DNA of 62,986 bases from CAZDCD01 sp964503885 (GTDB lineage Bacteria > Bacteroidota > Bacteroidia > Bacteroidales > UBA10428). The stretch spans positions 1 to 62,986 of the forward strand of contig CAZDCD010000025.1 of the NCBI GenBank assembly GCA_964503885.1. Direction: 5' to 3'. The notes under the pieces were generated by a model that was not told where the DNA came from, did not search any database, and saw nothing but the letters and a program-made list of their open reading frames with translations. Made by a program: the position numbers and the translations under genes. Position 1 is the stretch's first letter; each line of letters opens with the position of its first letter. Below, piece by piece: positions 62,926 through 62,986 of the stretch.

Positions 62926-62986
62926 TGTCTCGTGGTGTAATGGTAGCACTGCAGATTTTGGTTCTGCCTGTCCAGGTTCGAATCCT
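62926..62986 (+). tRNA. tRNA-Gln(TTG), cut by the window end
   Basis: The acceptor 5' strand is TGTCTCG, the D arm GTGT...GCAC with loop AATGGTA, and the anticodon stem GCAGA/TCTGC encloses TTTTGGT with anticodon TTG (Gln). The T arm starts CCAGG-TTCGAAT-CCT and runs off the window. The missing 3' end would be expected to complete the T stem and the acceptor stem. Confidence 0.93.

Noticed and set aside
1..62986. CRISPR arrays, insertion sequences, integrases or prophage genes
   Set aside because: No transposase or integrase frame, no direct short repeats with spacers, and no att-like duplications at the tRNA were seen.

Overview
The window is from a member of the Bacteroidota, most likely an anaerobic or facultative marine/sediment-type Bacteroidales or Marinilabiliales relative. 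Signs of this are a giant SprB/PKD-repeat adhesin with a type B type IX secretion (T9SS) C-terminal signal, a PorP/SprF partner protein, Bacteroidota-type promoters (TTTG-N19-TAnnTTTG), few Shine-Dalgarno sites, and the rpmF-plsX-fabH and atpZ-atpBEFHAG gene orders. The genus cannot be named from sequence alone.

Layout. (1) 1-9111: the 3' part of a giant T9SS adhesin followed by porP/sprF. (2) 9144-12730, minus strand: a glycosyltransferase-9, a secreted alpha/beta hydrolase and atpC-atpD. (3) 12984-23080, plus strand: a small outer-membrane barrel, a lone receiver domain, DUF177-rpmF-plsX-fabH (ribosome and lipid synthesis), a bactofilin, then atpZ, a membrane protein and atpBEFHAG. With atpDC this makes a complete F-type ATP synthase, split over two oppositely oriented loci. 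(4) 37303-23070, minus strand: an eleven-gene redox cluster behind an apparently perfect promoter. It holds four PQQ-like beta-propellers, one NHL-type propeller, a small Tat-signal four-Cys protein, an exported Tat-type multi-cluster ferredoxin, a NosR/NapH-like membrane iron-sulfur protein, a fused NuoE-NuoF protein with C-terminal ferredoxin, a [2Fe-2S]/GltD-like/[4Fe-4S] flavoprotein without the NADPH-binding domain, and a glycosyltransferase-4. (5) 37519-40577: lipoprotein, Nudix hydrolase, DUF1003 protein and CorA. (6) 40702-57745: a glutamate-family block with carB, argR, argG, argH, a degenerate proB paralogue, proB, proA, citrate synthase, gltB and gltD. (7) 58059-62781: a secreted redoxin, a DUF2797 protein, and an operon of two PspC proteins flanking a PadR regulator. 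The window ends inside a tRNA-Gln gene.

How the parts work together. Region 6 covers the 2-oxoglutarate/glutamate hub: citrate synthase supplies carbon, GOGAT makes glutamate, ProBA drain it to proline, and CarB/ArgGH take nitrogen to arginine. A perfect ARG box overlaps the argR start codon. The gltB leader carries two mutually exclusive hairpins, one a terminator, plus a short ORF ending in the first arm. Region 4 is the best candidate for an undescribed system: a cytoplasmic NADH-oxidising FeS/flavin complex next to a membrane FeS protein, exported ferredoxins and several periplasmic or membrane-anchored propellers. Its biochemical role is not known from sequence.
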